From Hyphomicrobiales bacterium (GTDB lineage Bacteria > Pseudomonadota > Alphaproteobacteria > Rhizobiales > Rhizobiaceae): 64,000 bases of DNA. The stretch spans positions 88,440-152,439 of the forward strand of contig UCCA01000020.1 of the NCBI GenBank assembly GCA_900470805.1. Direction: 5' to 3'. The notes under the pieces are model-generated. The model was given only the letters and a program-made list of their open reading frames with translations, was not told the DNA's origin and searched no databases. Positions 1-8,907 of this stretch are shown one piece after another. The position numbers and the translations under genes are program-made. Numbering within the stretch: the first letter of the stretch is position 1; the number at the start of each line of letters is the position of its first letter.

Positions 1-947
1 GCCGCCGAAACCGTCAGCGGATAGACGGCGCTGCAGCCGGCGCCCATCAGGCTGAAGCCGAGCAGGGCTACAAAGGGATGCGGCGCGACCCAGACCGCAA
101 GCACGCCGGCGGCTGCAAGCAGTAGCAGCACGGTGGCAACAGCGCGCGCGCCAAAACGATCGACCTGCGGATCGACCAGCAGGCGGGCGGCAGCCATGAA
201 GAAGGTGAAGGCGGTCAGTCCCAGTCCGCCGATGAACGGTTCCGACGCAAAGACGTCGCGCATGTAGATTGCCGACCAGTCGATGCCGGCGCCTTCGATC
301 AGGAAGGCGGCGATGCCGATGCCGCAAAGCGGCAGCAGGCTCGCCGTGGGCAGGGCGATCAGCGGTGCCTTCTCCTCATGCTCGTGGGTCACCCTTGCCG
401 GGGTGTTGCGCATGCCTGAGATGATCCAGGTGCCGACAATCAGGACGAAGGCGAATGTCACGCCGAGGTGGATATGCATCGGCACGCCGGCCTGCCTGAT
501 GGCGGAGGCGGCGAGCGCGGTCAGGAAGAAGCCGAGGCTCCAGAAACCGTGCGCGCGGTTCATCACGCCGCGACCAAGCTGCGCCTCGATACGATCGATC
601 TCGACGTTGAGATTGATTTCGAGAGATCCGGCAAGCAGCCCTTCGAGAACGAGGATGAGGAACACCAATGGCGCGCTCGAGAGCCACGGAACGGTGGCCA
701 ACAGGGCGGAGGTGCCGAGCACGGTGATGAACGCCGTGGTGCGGGCGCCCAGGCGCTCGATAATCGGCGAGGCGAAAGTCAGAGCGGTGAGCGCGCCGAT
801 GGCTGCGCCAATCAATGTCAGGCCGAGCTCCGAGCGATCGACGCCCAGCGCCATTTGCAGATCCGGCATGCGGGCCAGAAGGGCGCCCATCGAAACGGCG
901 AAAAGAAAGAAGCAAGCGTAGATTCGGTGCTGCGGCGCGAGCTGCAT
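1..947 (-). CDS. MFS transporter, partial at left edge
   Basis: Inner-membrane major facilitator transporter cut by the window edge; about 315 residues from the start are visible and the stop lies outside. Translation from ATG at 947 gives alternating hydrophobic segments typical of 12-TM MFS proteins, including a loop resembling MFS motif A (SPIIERLGARTT) after the second segment and a central hydrophilic loop (NTPARVTHEHEEKA). The layout resembles the YbjJ/FucP-like group often annotated as sugar or small-molecule permeases, but nothing visible fixes the substrate. It diverges from the isomerase gene to its right across a 275-nt gap in which I see no clear element. Confidence 0.8.
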   Translation of the reverse strand, partial: MQLAPQHRIYACFFLFAVSMGALLARMPDLQMALGVDRSELGLTLIGAAIGALTALTFASPIIERLGARTTAFITVLGTSALLATVPWLSSAPLVFLILVLEGLLAGSLEINLNVEIDRIEAQLGRGVMNRAHGFWSLGFFLTALAASAIRQAGVPMHIHLGVTFAFVLIVGTWIISGMRNTPARVTHEHEEKAPLIALPTASLLPLCGIGIAAFLIEGAGIDWSAIYMRDVFASEPFIGGLGLTAFTFFMAAARLLVDPQVDRFGARAVATVLLLLAAAGVLAVWVAPHPFVALLGFSLMGAGCSAVYPLTVSA

Positions 948-1222
948 GGGGTGTCTCCGATGGGCATGCGCAGAACGGCGCTGATATATCGTAGGTTTGT
1001 GAGCCTGCGGATACAATCGAAAATAAGTTCTTTACGTGCAAAGTGTATCGAAACTACCGTATAGGTTAGTATTTTCCGGGACGGATCGACATCCGCATAT
1101 GCGAGGACGCGGTGCGATGGCGAAGAAACCGTTTTGATTGATCGTCGGAGCCGCTTGCATTCCGGTATCGTGTGCTGATCTGATCGCGCTACCAATGCTT
1201 CCTCTAAACAAGAGTCGCCTGC

Positions 1223-1987
1223 ATGAAGCTGTCTGCCTGCATCGAATGGCTATTTGCCGAGGAAGCCGGGAATTTCGCGGATCGCATCCGTCTGGCGCAC
1301 AGCCATGGCGTCGAGGCGGTGGAGTTCTGGCGATGGACCAATAAGGATATCGGCAGCATTGAATGGGCGCTGAGCGAAACCGGGGTCGAGCTGGCCAGCT
1401 TCGTCGCCGAGCCGATGATCGCGCTCACCGATCGGGCCAATCGAGCGGCCTTCATCGAGGGGCTCAAGCGCTCCGTCGAGGTGGCGCGGCGGCTTGGGGC
1501 GCGTACGTTGATTGCCCAGGCGGGCGACGATCTCGCGGGAAGGACGCGCGAGGAGCAGAGGACGGCGCTGACCGAGACGCTGACGCAAGCCGGCGCCGTG
1601 CTCGAGGGCAGCGGCGTTCGCCTCGGCGTCGAGCCTTTGAACACGCTGATCGACCACGTCGGCTATTTCCTGGGGTCGACGCGCGAGGGGCTTGACGTCG
1701 CCAGGGATACGGGCCGGCCGGAAATCGGCATCATTTACGATATCTATCACTCCGCTGTCATGGGCGAGGCTACGGCCGAGGTCATCGGGGACGATATCGA
1801 CAGGGTGTTTCATGTGCACATCGCCGATCATCCCGGCCGAAACGAACCCGGCAGCGGCGCGATCGATCTGAAGCCGCGTGTCGACTGGCTTGTCGCCAGC
1901 GGTTACTCGGGCGCACTCGGGTTGGAGTATCGGCCGACGCAACCGAGTGCGCTGACTATTGCCGCGACGCGGCAATTGCTCGGCTGA
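1223..1987 (+). CDS. hyi: Hydroxypyruvate isomerase-like TIM-barrel protein
   Basis: Cytosolic sugar-phosphate isomerase/AP-endonuclease-2 superfamily protein of 254 residues, close to the usual length of Hyi, which interconverts hydroxypyruvate and tartronate semialdehyde in glyoxylate/glycerate metabolism. Barrel-strand acidic and histidine residues are visible: GVEPLN (Glu137), IYDIYHS (Asp173, His176), HVHIADHPGR (about 197-206) and LGLEYRP near the end (Glu235). The N-terminal LSACIEWLF also fits this family. It stands alone between two unrelated genes, so context does not test the substrate; a related keto-sugar isomerase or epimerase is possible. Confidence 0.75.
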   Translation: MKLSACIEWLFAEEAGNFADRIRLAHSHGVEAVEFWRWTNKDIGSIEWALSETGVELASFVAEPMIALTDRANRAAFIEGLKRSVEVARRLGARTLIAQAGDDLAGRTREEQRTALTETLTQAGAVLEGSGVRLGVEPLNTLIDHVGYFLGSTREGLDVARDTGRPEIGIIYDIYHSAVMGEATAEVIGDDIDRVFHVHIADHPGRNEPGSGAIDLKPRVDWLVASGYSGALGLEYRPTQPSALTIAATRQLLG

Positions 1988-2121
1988 AAAGAGCGCATTT
2001 TCCAGATTTCTCGTATAATGAGGCATTCCATTCCACCTTCGCACACCCCATCTAGCGCTGGTAAGAATGTTTTTTGCTATCCAAGCCAGAAGGTCGCGAG
2101 ATATTCGCGGAGTTGATCGCC

Positions 2122-3348
2122 ATGCAATCCTTATCCAACCGGGTGTCGAAGGCGTCCGATCACAGCGTCGGCTATTGGCCGAAGCAGCGGACGGCGAGCC
2201 TTGACTGGCTGGTGAACGAGACGCGCAACGAGCGGTTCATCGACAATATCCTGGTGCAACTGTGCGGACGCCTGCGGGAAGACGGTATTCCGGTCAGCAG
2301 AGCGACCATGCATTTCAGAACCCACCATCCGCAGTGGCTGGGCGCGCGCATTCTCTGGAATACCGGACTGACGGAAGCCAAGATCACGACCTTCGACTAT
2401 GGAATCGAAAACACGCCACAGTTTCTGAGAAGCCCCGTCAACGAGATATTCAGCGGTGCGGTCGAGGTGCGGGAGAACCTTGAGTCGCTGAGCCCCGGCG
2501 ATGGTCACGCCGAATTCTACGACGACCTGAAGCGTGAGGGCGTCACCGAGTATATCGCCTGGCCGATGGAGCACACTCTCGGCAAGCGCCATATCGTGAC
2601 ATTCTCCAGCGACCGGCCCGGCGGGTTTCTTGAGGAGCATGTCGCCTATCTCAAGGATCTGCTGCCGGTGCTGACGCTGGTGACCGAGATCCGGTTGAAA
2701 AACATCATGGCGCGGACGCTGCTGCAGACCTATGTCGGCCCGCATGCGAGCGAGCAGATCCTGGCGGGTGCGACGACGCGCGGCAGTGGCGCCACCGTTG
2801 AGGCGGCGATCCTGATCTGCGACCTGCGCGACTTCACGACGATCTCCGACCATTGGCCTCGCGACGACGTGATCGAGCTGTTGAATGCCTATTTCGACGC
2901 GATGTCGGAGCCGATCGAAAAGCATGGCGGCGAGATACTGAAGTTCATGGGCGACGGGATGCTGGCGATCTTTCCGCTAAGCAATCCTGATGCCTGCCGC
3001 AATCTGCTGTACGCGATCAAGGAGGCCGATGCGGCCATGACCGCGCTCAACGCCCGCAGCGAGCAGGAGGGACGCGAGGTGCTGCGCTATGGCATCGGCG
3101 TGCACGTGGGAGAGGTGATGTACGGCAATATCGGCTCGCGCCGACGGCTGGATTTCACCGTCATCGGCCCTGCCGTCAATGTCGCGTCGCGGCTTGAAAG
3201 CCTGACCAAGGAGATCAAGCGGCCTGTGCTTCTGTCCAAGGCGTTTGTCGAGATGGCTGGATGCGAGACGAAGATGGACAGTCTCGGTGCGTTTCCGCTG
3301 CGAGGGCTGGGGGAACCCGTGGATGTGTTCGCGTTTGCTTTGCAATAG
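2122..3348 (+). CDS. Class III adenylate/guanylate cyclase
   Basis: Nucleotide cyclase with a C-terminal class III catalytic domain (roughly residues 215-400). The metal-binding strand is ICDLRDFTTIS (about 231-241), followed by GDGMLAIFP and the signature FTVIGPAVNVASRLE. The roughly 200-residue N-terminal part has no membrane segment and is probably a sensory or regulatory domain of the kind common in the many rhizobial cyclases. I chose ATG at 2122 because GGAG lies about 10 nt upstream; an in-frame TTG at 2074 would add 16 residues. It is monocistronic. Whether the product is cAMP or cGMP cannot be read from the sequence. Confidence 0.85.
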   Translation: MQSLSNRVSKASDHSVGYWPKQRTASLDWLVNETRNERFIDNILVQLCGRLREDGIPVSRATMHFRTHHPQWLGARILWNTGLTEAKITTFDYGIENTPQFLRSPVNEIFSGAVEVRENLESLSPGDGHAEFYDDLKREGVTEYIAWPMEHTLGKRHIVTFSSDRPGGFLEEHVAYLKDLLPVLTLVTEIRLKNIMARTLLQTYVGPHASEQILAGATTRGSGATVEAAILICDLRDFTTISDHWPRDDVIELLNAYFDAMSEPIEKHGGEILKFMGDGMLAIFPLSNPDACRNLLYAIKEADAAMTALNARSEQEGREVLRYGIGVHVGEVMYGNIGSRRRLDFTVIGPAVNVASRLESLTKEIKRPVLLSKAFVEMAGCETKMDSLGAFPLRGLGEPVDVFAFALQ

Positions 3349-3499
3349 CTGAGAGGCGGAATCCCGCTGGCTGCTTCATGTCTCGAATGCAGGTTGGTGG
3401 CGCGGGATAATTCCCGTCATGCGCGGAATTTTATTTGCAGACCTGGTGATCGGGCATAAACCTTCGGAGGAGAACACCATCCTTCGGAGAGATTGAGTC

Positions 3500-4831
3500 A
3501 TGCCTGGTCCTTATGTCGTTCCCGTCCACGGCGATGAAGAGCTTCCCAAGGCATGCGACGTCGTGGTCATCGGCGGCGGTATCATCGGGGCATCGACGGC
3601 GCTTGAGCTGGCGGAGCGGGGACTGCGTGTGACGCTGTGCGAGAAGGGCGGTATCGGGCACGAGCAGTCGAGCCGAAACTGGGGCTGGGTGCGGATCAGC
3701 ATGCGCGATCCGCGGGAGGTGCCGCTGATGGCGGAATCGCTGCGTATCTGGGATGGCCTCGATGCCCGAACTGGCCGCGATACAGGCTTCAAACGGGCCG
3801 GCATCATCTTCACCTGTGCCAACGAGAAGGAGCTGGCCGAGCACGATCGCTGGCGGTCCAATCTGGAGGGATACCAGATCGAAAGCCGGATGCTGAGCGT
3901 TGGCGAATTCACCAATCTGTTTCCCGGTTCGAGGCTCGGCATGGCCGGCGCCCTCCACACGCCCGCGGATGGCCGCGCGGAGCCGCAGCGCGCCGCGCCG
4001 GCGATTGCCGAGGCCGCACGCGACAAGGGCGCGACTATTCTCACCGAATGCGCGGTGCGCGGCATCGAATTGTCCGCAGGGGCCATCAGTGGCGTCGTGA
4101 CGGAGCGCGGTCCGATCGCCTGCCAGGCCGTGGTTCTTGCCGGCGGGGCGTGGTCCAGCCTGTTTTCCGGGCGCTTCGGCATCGATCTGCCGCAGCTCAA
4201 GGTGATGAACAGCGTTCTCAGGACAAAGCCGCTCGAAGGTGGACCGGAGCAGACCGTGTGGGCCAAGGACTTTGCCATCCGCAAGCGTCAGGATGGCGGC
4301 TATACGGTTGCGTCGGGCTACGACAACATCGTCGATATCGTGCCCGCCTCGTTCCGCTACGCCAAGGATTTTCTGCCGGCGCTGCGATCGGAGTGGAAGT
4401 CGCTGCTGTTCCGGTTCGGCGGCCGCTTCCTCGACGAGGCGCGCATTCCGCGCCACTGGTCGCTCGATGAGGCGAGCCCCTTCGAATATGACAGGGTGCT
4501 CGATCCCGTGCCTTCGAAGAAGCGGCAGGACAAGGCGCTGGCTGATCTGACGGCGGCGTTCCCGATCTTCGCCAAGGCTGAGATTGCGCAGCGCTGGGCC
4601 GGATATATCGATGTCACGCCGGACGCCGTTCCCGTCATCTCCGGCGTCGAATCGATCCCGGGCTTTCACATCGCAACCGGCTTCTCCGGCCATGGGTTCG
4701 GCATCGGACCGGCCGCCGGGCGGTTGATGGCGGATATTGTCACGGGCCGGCCGCCCATCGTCGATCCCACGGCCTTCAGGCTGTCGCGTTTCCGGGACGG
4801 ATCGAAGATCGAGCTGATCAGCGGCGTTTGA
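3500..4831 (+). CDS. FAD-dependent oxidoreductase, DadA/DAO family
   Basis: Flavoprotein of the D-amino-acid oxidase/glycine oxidase fold, 443 residues. An N-terminal Rossmann FAD-binding motif VVVIGGGIIGAST (about residues 21-33) is followed by an acidic beta-2 end (CEKGGIGHEQSS), and the C-terminus has the family motif GFSGHGFGIGPAAGRLMADI. Such enzymes oxidise amines or amino acids in catabolism; the substrate is not evident. It is the last host gene before the integrated element: attL lies 95 nt after its stop, and the gene itself is not disrupted. Confidence 0.85.
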   Translation: MPGPYVVPVHGDEELPKACDVVVIGGGIIGASTALELAERGLRVTLCEKGGIGHEQSSRNWGWVRISMRDPREVPLMAESLRIWDGLDARTGRDTGFKRAGIIFTCANEKELAEHDRWRSNLEGYQIESRMLSVGEFTNLFPGSRLGMAGALHTPADGRAEPQRAAPAIAEAARDKGATILTECAVRGIELSAGAISGVVTERGPIACQAVVLAGGAWSSLFSGRFGIDLPQLKVMNSVLRTKPLEGGPEQTVWAKDFAIRKRQDGGYTVASGYDNIVDIVPASFRYAKDFLPALRSEWKSLLFRFGGRFLDEARIPRHWSLDEASPFEYDRVLDPVPSKKRQDKALADLTAAFPIFAKAEIAQRWAGYIDVTPDAVPVISGVESIPGFHIATGFSGHGFGIGPAAGRLMADIVTGRPPIVDPTAFRLSRFRDGSKIELISGV

Positions 4832-4925
4832 TCGCCGCGAGGGTGAGAGGCGTTATTGCAAACGCGGTCAAGCCAAGCGAGAACATTCCGCTGGCAGTCG
4901 TCGATGCATCTGATTGGAAAACCAA

Positions 4926-4947
4926 AGAGAAGTGGTACGCCCTAGGG
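4926..4947 (+). repeat. attL, 22-bp direct repeat
   Basis: Identical over 22 bp to 22567-22588 and unlike it immediately outside. Its last 15 bp are the last 15 nt (including CCA) of the tRNA-Glu gene read on the minus strand, so it is the tRNA fragment displaced by integration. It is not a functional tRNA. Confidence 0.93.
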
Positions 4948-4974
4948 ATGCATCACTTTTGAGCAAATTCAGGG

Positions 4975-5043
4975 GGTTAGTTCTGCTAACCTTCAAAAAC
5001 CCCTCCATTGTAAACAAAAGCGAATTCTTTCTGTCTGCTAACC
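4975..5043 (+). promoter_or_regulatory. Putative integrase/excisionase arm-type sites near attL
   Basis: TCTGCTAACC occurs at 4982-4991 and again at 5034-5043; the first is the right half of a 6-bp-arm inverted repeat GGTTAG-5-CTAACC (4975-4991). The same decamer recurs at 22501-22510 just inside attR. Clustering next to both att sites suggests arm-type binding sites for the tyrosine recombinase or an excisionase. The same 115-nt stretch must also hold the promoter of the first element gene. Confidence 0.5.
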
Positions 5044-5062
5044 GTTTCGGAGGGCTTCTCTG

Positions 5063-5338
5063 ATGGCTGCAGGTATCGCTATCGACCATTGGTCCGAAAT
5101 CGCCAGACGCCACGGCGTCGATTTGGCAGACCGCACCCGCGACTTGTATGACGTGATCGGCAGGGCCGGGACCGTCCCGCAAACGGCCTACCTCCATTTA
5201 TTTGGCGATGAAGGGCCGAAGTTTGTGGAAGCGATCCGATCGATCCACCACACCCCCAGAGACCGGGCCGAAACGCTCAAGCTGATCATGTACGATGCAG
5301 CCCTTGGCCGTTGGCGGGAGTTGATCAATGCCGAGTGA
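5063..5338 (+). CDS. Hypothetical protein, first gene of the element
   Basis: 91-residue soluble protein that I do not recognise. It starts at ATG 5063 with a strong GGAGGG ribosome site about 9 nt upstream. The composition is ordinary and there is no signal peptide or membrane segment. It overlaps the next gene by 11 nt, so the two are probably co-translated, and its position beside attL suggests an early-expressed gene of the element (possible excision or regulatory role, which is inference only). Confidence 0.6.
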   Translation: MAAGIAIDHWSEIARRHGVDLADRTRDLYDVIGRAGTVPQTAYLHLFGDEGPKFVEAIRSIHHTPRDRAETLKLIMYDAALGRWRELINAE

Positions 5339-5594
5339 CGCTCTCAGGGAAACCACGATCGAAACGGCCCGCACCGCCGCAGGTGTCATCATGTCGGGAG
5401 CGGTTCGGCGTCCCGTAGGATCTCGGAGAGCTTACAAGGATGCTGCAGCGCTGGAGCACCTTGCTGGCTTCAAGCGATGGCTGACCACTGATCATCCGGG
5501 CCGGATGGCTGACCTTGTGCCGGTCTTCGTGGTTACGCTCCGCAGCCGTTTGATCGCGCTCGAAGCGAAGACGCTGGACGCTGCCAACGACTGA
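5328..5594 (+). CDS. Hypothetical protein
   Basis: 88-residue protein of unknown function whose ATG lies inside the end of the preceding gene (11-nt overlap), indicating translational coupling. It has an arginine-rich middle (AVRRPVGSRRAYKD) and no membrane segment. It is followed at once by a GC-rich hairpin (5609-5629), which may end or attenuate the two-gene unit. Confidence 0.55.
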   Translation: MPSDALRETTIETARTAAGVIMSGAVRRPVGSRRAYKDAAALEHLAGFKRWLTTDHPGRMADLVPVFVVTLRSRLIALEAKTLDAAND

Positions 5595-5608
5595 CCCGCA
5601 AATGAAAA

Positions 5609-5629
5609 CCCCCGGTTTGCAGCCGGGGG
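5609..5629 (+). terminator. GC-rich hairpin, possible terminator
   Basis: Seven-bp perfect stem CCCCCGG/CCGGGGG with a 7-nt loop, located just after the stop at 5594. On the plus strand it is followed by TAATTA rather than a T-run, while on the minus strand it is followed by TTTT, so plus-strand termination is only moderately supported. Confidence 0.4.
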
Positions 5630-5678
5630 TAATTACGTCGGCGGATAGGATAATAGAACAATCCCGTCTTAGCCGATT

Positions 5679-5694
5679 GTGCAACAAATTGCAA
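5679..5694 (+). repeat. Inverted-repeat element, copy 1 (variant)
   Basis: GTGCAACAAATTGCAA, one base different from the two identical copies at 8339 and 14404. Here 5-bp arms TGCAA/TTGCA flank a 4-nt centre. It ends 21 nt before the ATG at 5716, the same distance as copy 2 from its gene. It could be a DNA operator or an RNA hairpin in the leader. Confidence 0.65.
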
Positions 5695-5715
5695 CAACTC
5701 GACAGAGATTGGTCA

Positions 5716-6660
5716 ATGATGATGAACAATACCGTTTCCGCTATTTTTGAAACCAAGGAAGAATTCAAGGCGTGGCGTCGGGGAAACAAGGGGCTTCATG
5801 ACGCGCTCGAAAAGATCATATTTGCGTGGCGTTTCTCCTCCGCGAAGATTTCAGCCGAGCCTAACCGGGGCATGTGGGCTGTCTATGAGCATAAGGAATG
5901 GATGAAGAAAACCGGCCTGTCATACGATCAGGTGAAGCGGTATTTTAGTGCGCTGGAAAAGGCGGGACTGATCGAGCGTGAACGTCACCGCTGGGGCGGC
6001 AGCAACAATCTGACATGGGTCCGACCGACCGCCGTAGCACTCGATTTCATGAGCAATAGACCACACGACAAGGACCGTTTGGGGACAGCCACCAAGGCCG
6101 TACAGAAGGCCAAGACTGCGCTCCCAGTTGCGCCGCCACTTGCGCTCCCAGACGCACCCCCACTTGCGCTGTCCGATTACACTACCTTTCCCTTCCTTTC
6201 CAACAATACAACTAATCAACAGGCAGGTTTTTCTTCTTCATCCGAAGAAGGGAAGGGAAAGGCCGGGGAGAATGTAAAAACTGGTAGCACTGGGAACGTG
6301 GTAAAACTCAAGTTTCCCGTGAAGCCGGTTATCCCCGCGATCGAGCCCGAAGACGAATTCAAAGCGATAGCTGCGAAGCAGGAAGCCAAAAAGATCACCA
6401 AGCTGCAGATGCAGTTCCCCGTGATCGAAGGGCCGCATTACCCGACAGTGAAGCACCCCGCGCAATTCTATAGCTGGTCGCATTTCGCTAGCTGGTCAGA
6501 GGGGAAGCGTGCCGAGAAATACGCACGGTACAAAGAACTCATCACCAACTGGCAGGGCGGCAAGGCCGCAAAGGCGCTCCCGGCTGGCGACGTGTCAGAT
6601 GAAGCATGGGCCAAGTTTCAGGAGTGGGTAAACACACCCGATGACGCTGCAGCCGGTTAG
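5716..6660 (+). CDS. Winged-helix replication/DNA-binding protein
   Basis: 314-residue protein with an N-terminal winged-helix-like region (about residues 15-110: GMWAVYEHKEWMKKTGLSYD, then QVKRYFSALEKAGLIERER), as in phage and plasmid replication initiators or replisome organisers. A low-complexity Ala/Pro/Leu repeat and Ser-rich linker precede a C-terminal basic domain containing HPAQFYSWSHFASWSEGKR. Three ATG codons in a row (5716-5724) leave the exact start open; a longer reading from 5602 would have to translate through the GC hairpin and is rejected. No helicase, primase or polymerase is encoded nearby, so replication would need host functions. Confidence 0.6.
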   Translation: MMMNNTVSAIFETKEEFKAWRRGNKGLHDALEKIIFAWRFSSAKISAEPNRGMWAVYEHKEWMKKTGLSYDQVKRYFSALEKAGLIERERHRWGGSNNLTWVRPTAVALDFMSNRPHDKDRLGTATKAVQKAKTALPVAPPLALPDAPPLALSDYTTFPFLSNNTTNQQAGFSSSSEEGKGKAGENVKTGSTGNVVKLKFPVKPVIPAIEPEDEFKAIAAKQEAKKITKLQMQFPVIEGPHYPTVKHPAQFYSWSHFASWSEGKRAEKYARYKELITNWQGGKAAKALPAGDVSDEAWAKFQEWVNTPDDAAAG

Positions 6661-6765
6661 GGCCGTGGGCCGGATAGCCAACCACGCGCGCGCCTACGCG
6701 AAGATGCTTGCTGCCCCTAGGGCAATTATGTGCAAATTGGGCGTCACCTTCAAATCGGGTGGCGC

Positions 6766-8037
6766 ATGTTCGGCTTCGGAAAGAAACAGACAAGACAGGT
6801 AACGGCGGAAGAGACGCGTAGTCTCTCCAATCCGACCGAACTGGAATTCACGATCTTTGGCGCGACCCCCAGCGCTTCGGGCGTCGTCGTCTCGCCAATG
6901 ACTGCCTTGGCCGTCCCCGCCGTTTCCGCTGGCGTCAAGGCCATTGCCGAAGCCGTTGGCAGTCTCCCCCTTCATGCCTACCGCCGCGCCGCTGACGGAA
7001 GCCGGGAACGCGACACCGATCACCCCGGCTTTGCGCTCCTCAATGGTGCTGCCAACCCGTGGACCATGGGAGGCCAGCTTCGCGAACTTCTGACCGCCGA
7101 CGCCATCGCCTACGGCAACGGTTATGCTCAGATCGTCCGCGACGGGGGAGGCGAACCACGCGAACTTCACCGCCTCTTGCCGACCGCCGTCGCAATCGAG
7201 ATCGACAGCGTCACTGGCGAACCGTCCTACCGAGTCCGTAGCGGCTCACAGACGCGTTTGCTGGCCTCCAAGGATATTCTCCACCTCCGCGCCCCTTCGC
7301 CGCTCTCCACGGACTCCGTAGCAGGGCGCTCTCCGCTGACCGAAGCCAGAGACGCGATCGGCCTTCTGATCGTCATGCAGCGTCACGCCAATCAGCTTTT
7401 TGCCAATGGTGGCCGTCCAAGCGGCATCTTGTCGTTTCCGCAGAAGTTGGGGAGCGAAGTCGCCAGACGCATCAAGGCCAGTTGGCAAGCCGCGACCACA
7501 GGCAGCAACGCGGGCGGCACGGCGGTTTTGGAAGAGGGCGGCGACTTCACGCCCCTGTCGTTCAACAGCGTGGATAGCCAGTTCCTCGAAATTTGGGCGC
7601 TCTCGATTACGGAAGTCGCTCGCGTGCTCCGTGTCCCGCCTGTCCTCCTCATGGACTACAGCCGGCAGACATGGGCCAACGCGGAAACGGGTGGCCAGCA
7701 GTTTCTAACCTACTCTCTTTCGCCTTGGCTTGGCCGCTGGGAAGCGGAAGTAACGTTGAAGCTGATCGCCCCCGAAGACCGGGCAACGCTCTTTGTGGAG
7801 CATCTGACAGACGCCTTGCTCAAGTCGGATTTTGCCAGCCGCGCCACCGCCTATTCCCAGTATCGTGCCGCTGGCGTCATGACGGCCAATGAAGTCCGCG
7901 CCGGCCTCAATCTCCCGAAGTTACCGAACGGTGACATTCTCCAAAATCCCTACACGACCACCGGCAAGCCCGACGCCAAGGCAGATCCGGCAACCACTCC
8001 CAAGACCGACGATCAGGATGACAAGACCGATGCATGA
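6766..8037 (+). CDS. Phage portal protein, HK97 family
   Basis: Portal subunit (423 residues) forming the dodecameric channel for DNA packaging at the capsid vertex. Family hallmarks visible are the N-terminal segment SAGVKAIAEAVGSLPLHAYR, AYGNGYAQI, and the C-terminal-half motif VPPVLLMDYSRQTWANAE. ATG 6766 is chosen because GGGTGG lies just upstream; a longer reading from 6730 would add 12 residues without a better site. The tail is acidic and lysine-rich, as usual. It opens the structural block and overlaps the next gene by 8 nt. Confidence 0.93.
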   Translation: MFGFGKKQTRQVTAEETRSLSNPTELEFTIFGATPSASGVVVSPMTALAVPAVSAGVKAIAEAVGSLPLHAYRRAADGSRERDTDHPGFALLNGAANPWTMGGQLRELLTADAIAYGNGYAQIVRDGGGEPRELHRLLPTAVAIEIDSVTGEPSYRVRSGSQTRLLASKDILHLRAPSPLSTDSVAGRSPLTEARDAIGLLIVMQRHANQLFANGGRPSGILSFPQKLGSEVARRIKASWQAATTGSNAGGTAVLEEGGDFTPLSFNSVDSQFLEIWALSITEVARVLRVPPVLLMDYSRQTWANAETGGQQFLTYSLSPWLGRWEAEVTLKLIAPEDRATLFVEHLTDALLKSDFASRATAYSQYRAAGVMTANEVRAGLNLPKLPNGDILQNPYTTTGKPDAKADPATTPKTDDQDDKTDA

Positions 8038-8386
8038 CGTCACCCACACTGCCTTCTTTGGCGATCAGCAGCGCGATTTTGTGCTGACCGCTGCCATGGT
8101 CCTCGAACTCGAACGCAAGATCGGCAGCGGTATCGGCAGCATCTACCGCCGTGTGCTCGCCCTCGACTTCTCTTCGACCGAAGTGGTGGAAGTCATCCGC
8201 CTTGGCCTGATCGGCAGCGGGACGAACCCGGAAGAGGCTTCCAACCTGATTGACGCCTATGTCGCGCCGTTCCCGCTCTCCCGCTCCTATGCGCTGGCCG
8301 TGGACATCCTCGAAGCGCGCATGACGGGCAAGTCGCCAGTGCAACAAATTGCACCAGAAACGGAGATCGTCCCCGATGCAGAATGA
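8030..8386 (+). CDS. GTA gp10-like tail assembly chaperone
   Basis: 118-residue protein matching the pattern of the gene-transfer-agent gp10/phage TAC_11 group: a short beta N-terminus (TAFFGDQQRDFVLT), AAMVLELERKIGSGIGSIYR, and EVIRLGLIGSGTNPEEASNLI. In gene transfer agents this gene lies between the tail tube and tape measure; here it sits between portal and protease. It overlaps the portal gene by 8 nt and the protease by 11 nt. The second inverted-repeat element (8339-8354) falls within its 3' end and is translated as VQQIA. The assignment rests on pattern recognition only. Confidence 0.6.
   Translation: MHDVTHTAFFGDQQRDFVLTAAMVLELERKIGSGIGSIYRRVLALDFSSTEVVEVIRLGLIGSGTNPEEASNLIDAYVAPFPLSRSYALAVDILEARMTGKSPVQQIAPETEIVPDAE
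8339..8354 (+). repeat. Inverted-repeat element, copy 2
   Basis: GTGCAACAAATTGCAC: perfect 6-bp arms around CAAA. The surrounding 21 nt (8336-8356) are identical to 14401-14421. It lies inside a coding region and ends 21 nt before the protease ATG at 8376, upstream of that gene's CGGAGA ribosome site. Confidence 0.85.
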
Positions 8387-8903
8387 TCAGATCGACTTCG
8401 AAGTCCGCTTCTCAGATCCGGGCGACGGCGGGGAGATCGAAGGGACTGCCGTAAAGTTCAACACGGTTGACTCCTACCGCACCGAATTCGCGCCAACCGC
8501 GTTCAACGTGTCGGGCCGGTCAATCCCAATGCTCTGGTCTCATGATCCTTCACAGGTCATCGGCTCATGGTCTTCGTTTCAGGTCCGCGACAACGGGCTC
8601 ACGGCCAAGGGCAAGCTGAATATGTCCGTCGCCAAGGCGCTGGAGGTTCGCAGCCTTCTGAAAGCTGGCGATATCTCTGGTCTCTCGATCGGTTTCAGCA
8701 CCCTGAAGGATGAACGGGCGGCAAGCGGCATCCGTCGCATCACAGAAGCCCGTCTCCACGAAATCAGCATCGTCGCTTTCCCGTCCGTCCCCGGCAGCGG
8801 CATCACCAAAATTCGACAATCAGAGAACGGCACAGACCATGCGAGCGCCATGGCTTTTGTTGCTGCCTGCAGATCAGCCGCGCTCGCAATTAGAGGGAAG
8901 TGA
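8376..8903 (+). CDS. Prohead protease, HK97 family (peptidase U35)
   Basis: Serine protease (175 residues) that cleaves the capsid N-terminal delta domain and itself during head maturation. Visible are the AVKFNTVDSYRTEFAPTAF entry motif, the catalytic His in MLWSHDP (about residue 55), the catalytic Ser in GLSIGFS (about 105-109) and EISIVAFPSVPGSGI. ATG 8376 has CGGAGA 10 nt upstream; an alternative TTG at 8349 is less likely. It sits directly before its capsid substrate, as in HK97-type phages. Confidence 0.93.
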   Translation: MQNDQIDFEVRFSDPGDGGEIEGTAVKFNTVDSYRTEFAPTAFNVSGRSIPMLWSHDPSQVIGSWSSFQVRDNGLTAKGKLNMSVAKALEVRSLLKAGDISGLSIGFSTLKDERAASGIRRITEARLHEISIVAFPSVPGSGITKIRQSENGTDHASAMAFVAACRSAALAIRGK

Positions 8904-8907
8904 CCTA

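Noticed and set aside
4926..4947. Second tRNA-Glu gene at attL
   Set aside because: Only the last 15 nt of the tRNA are present; it is the displaced att fragment.
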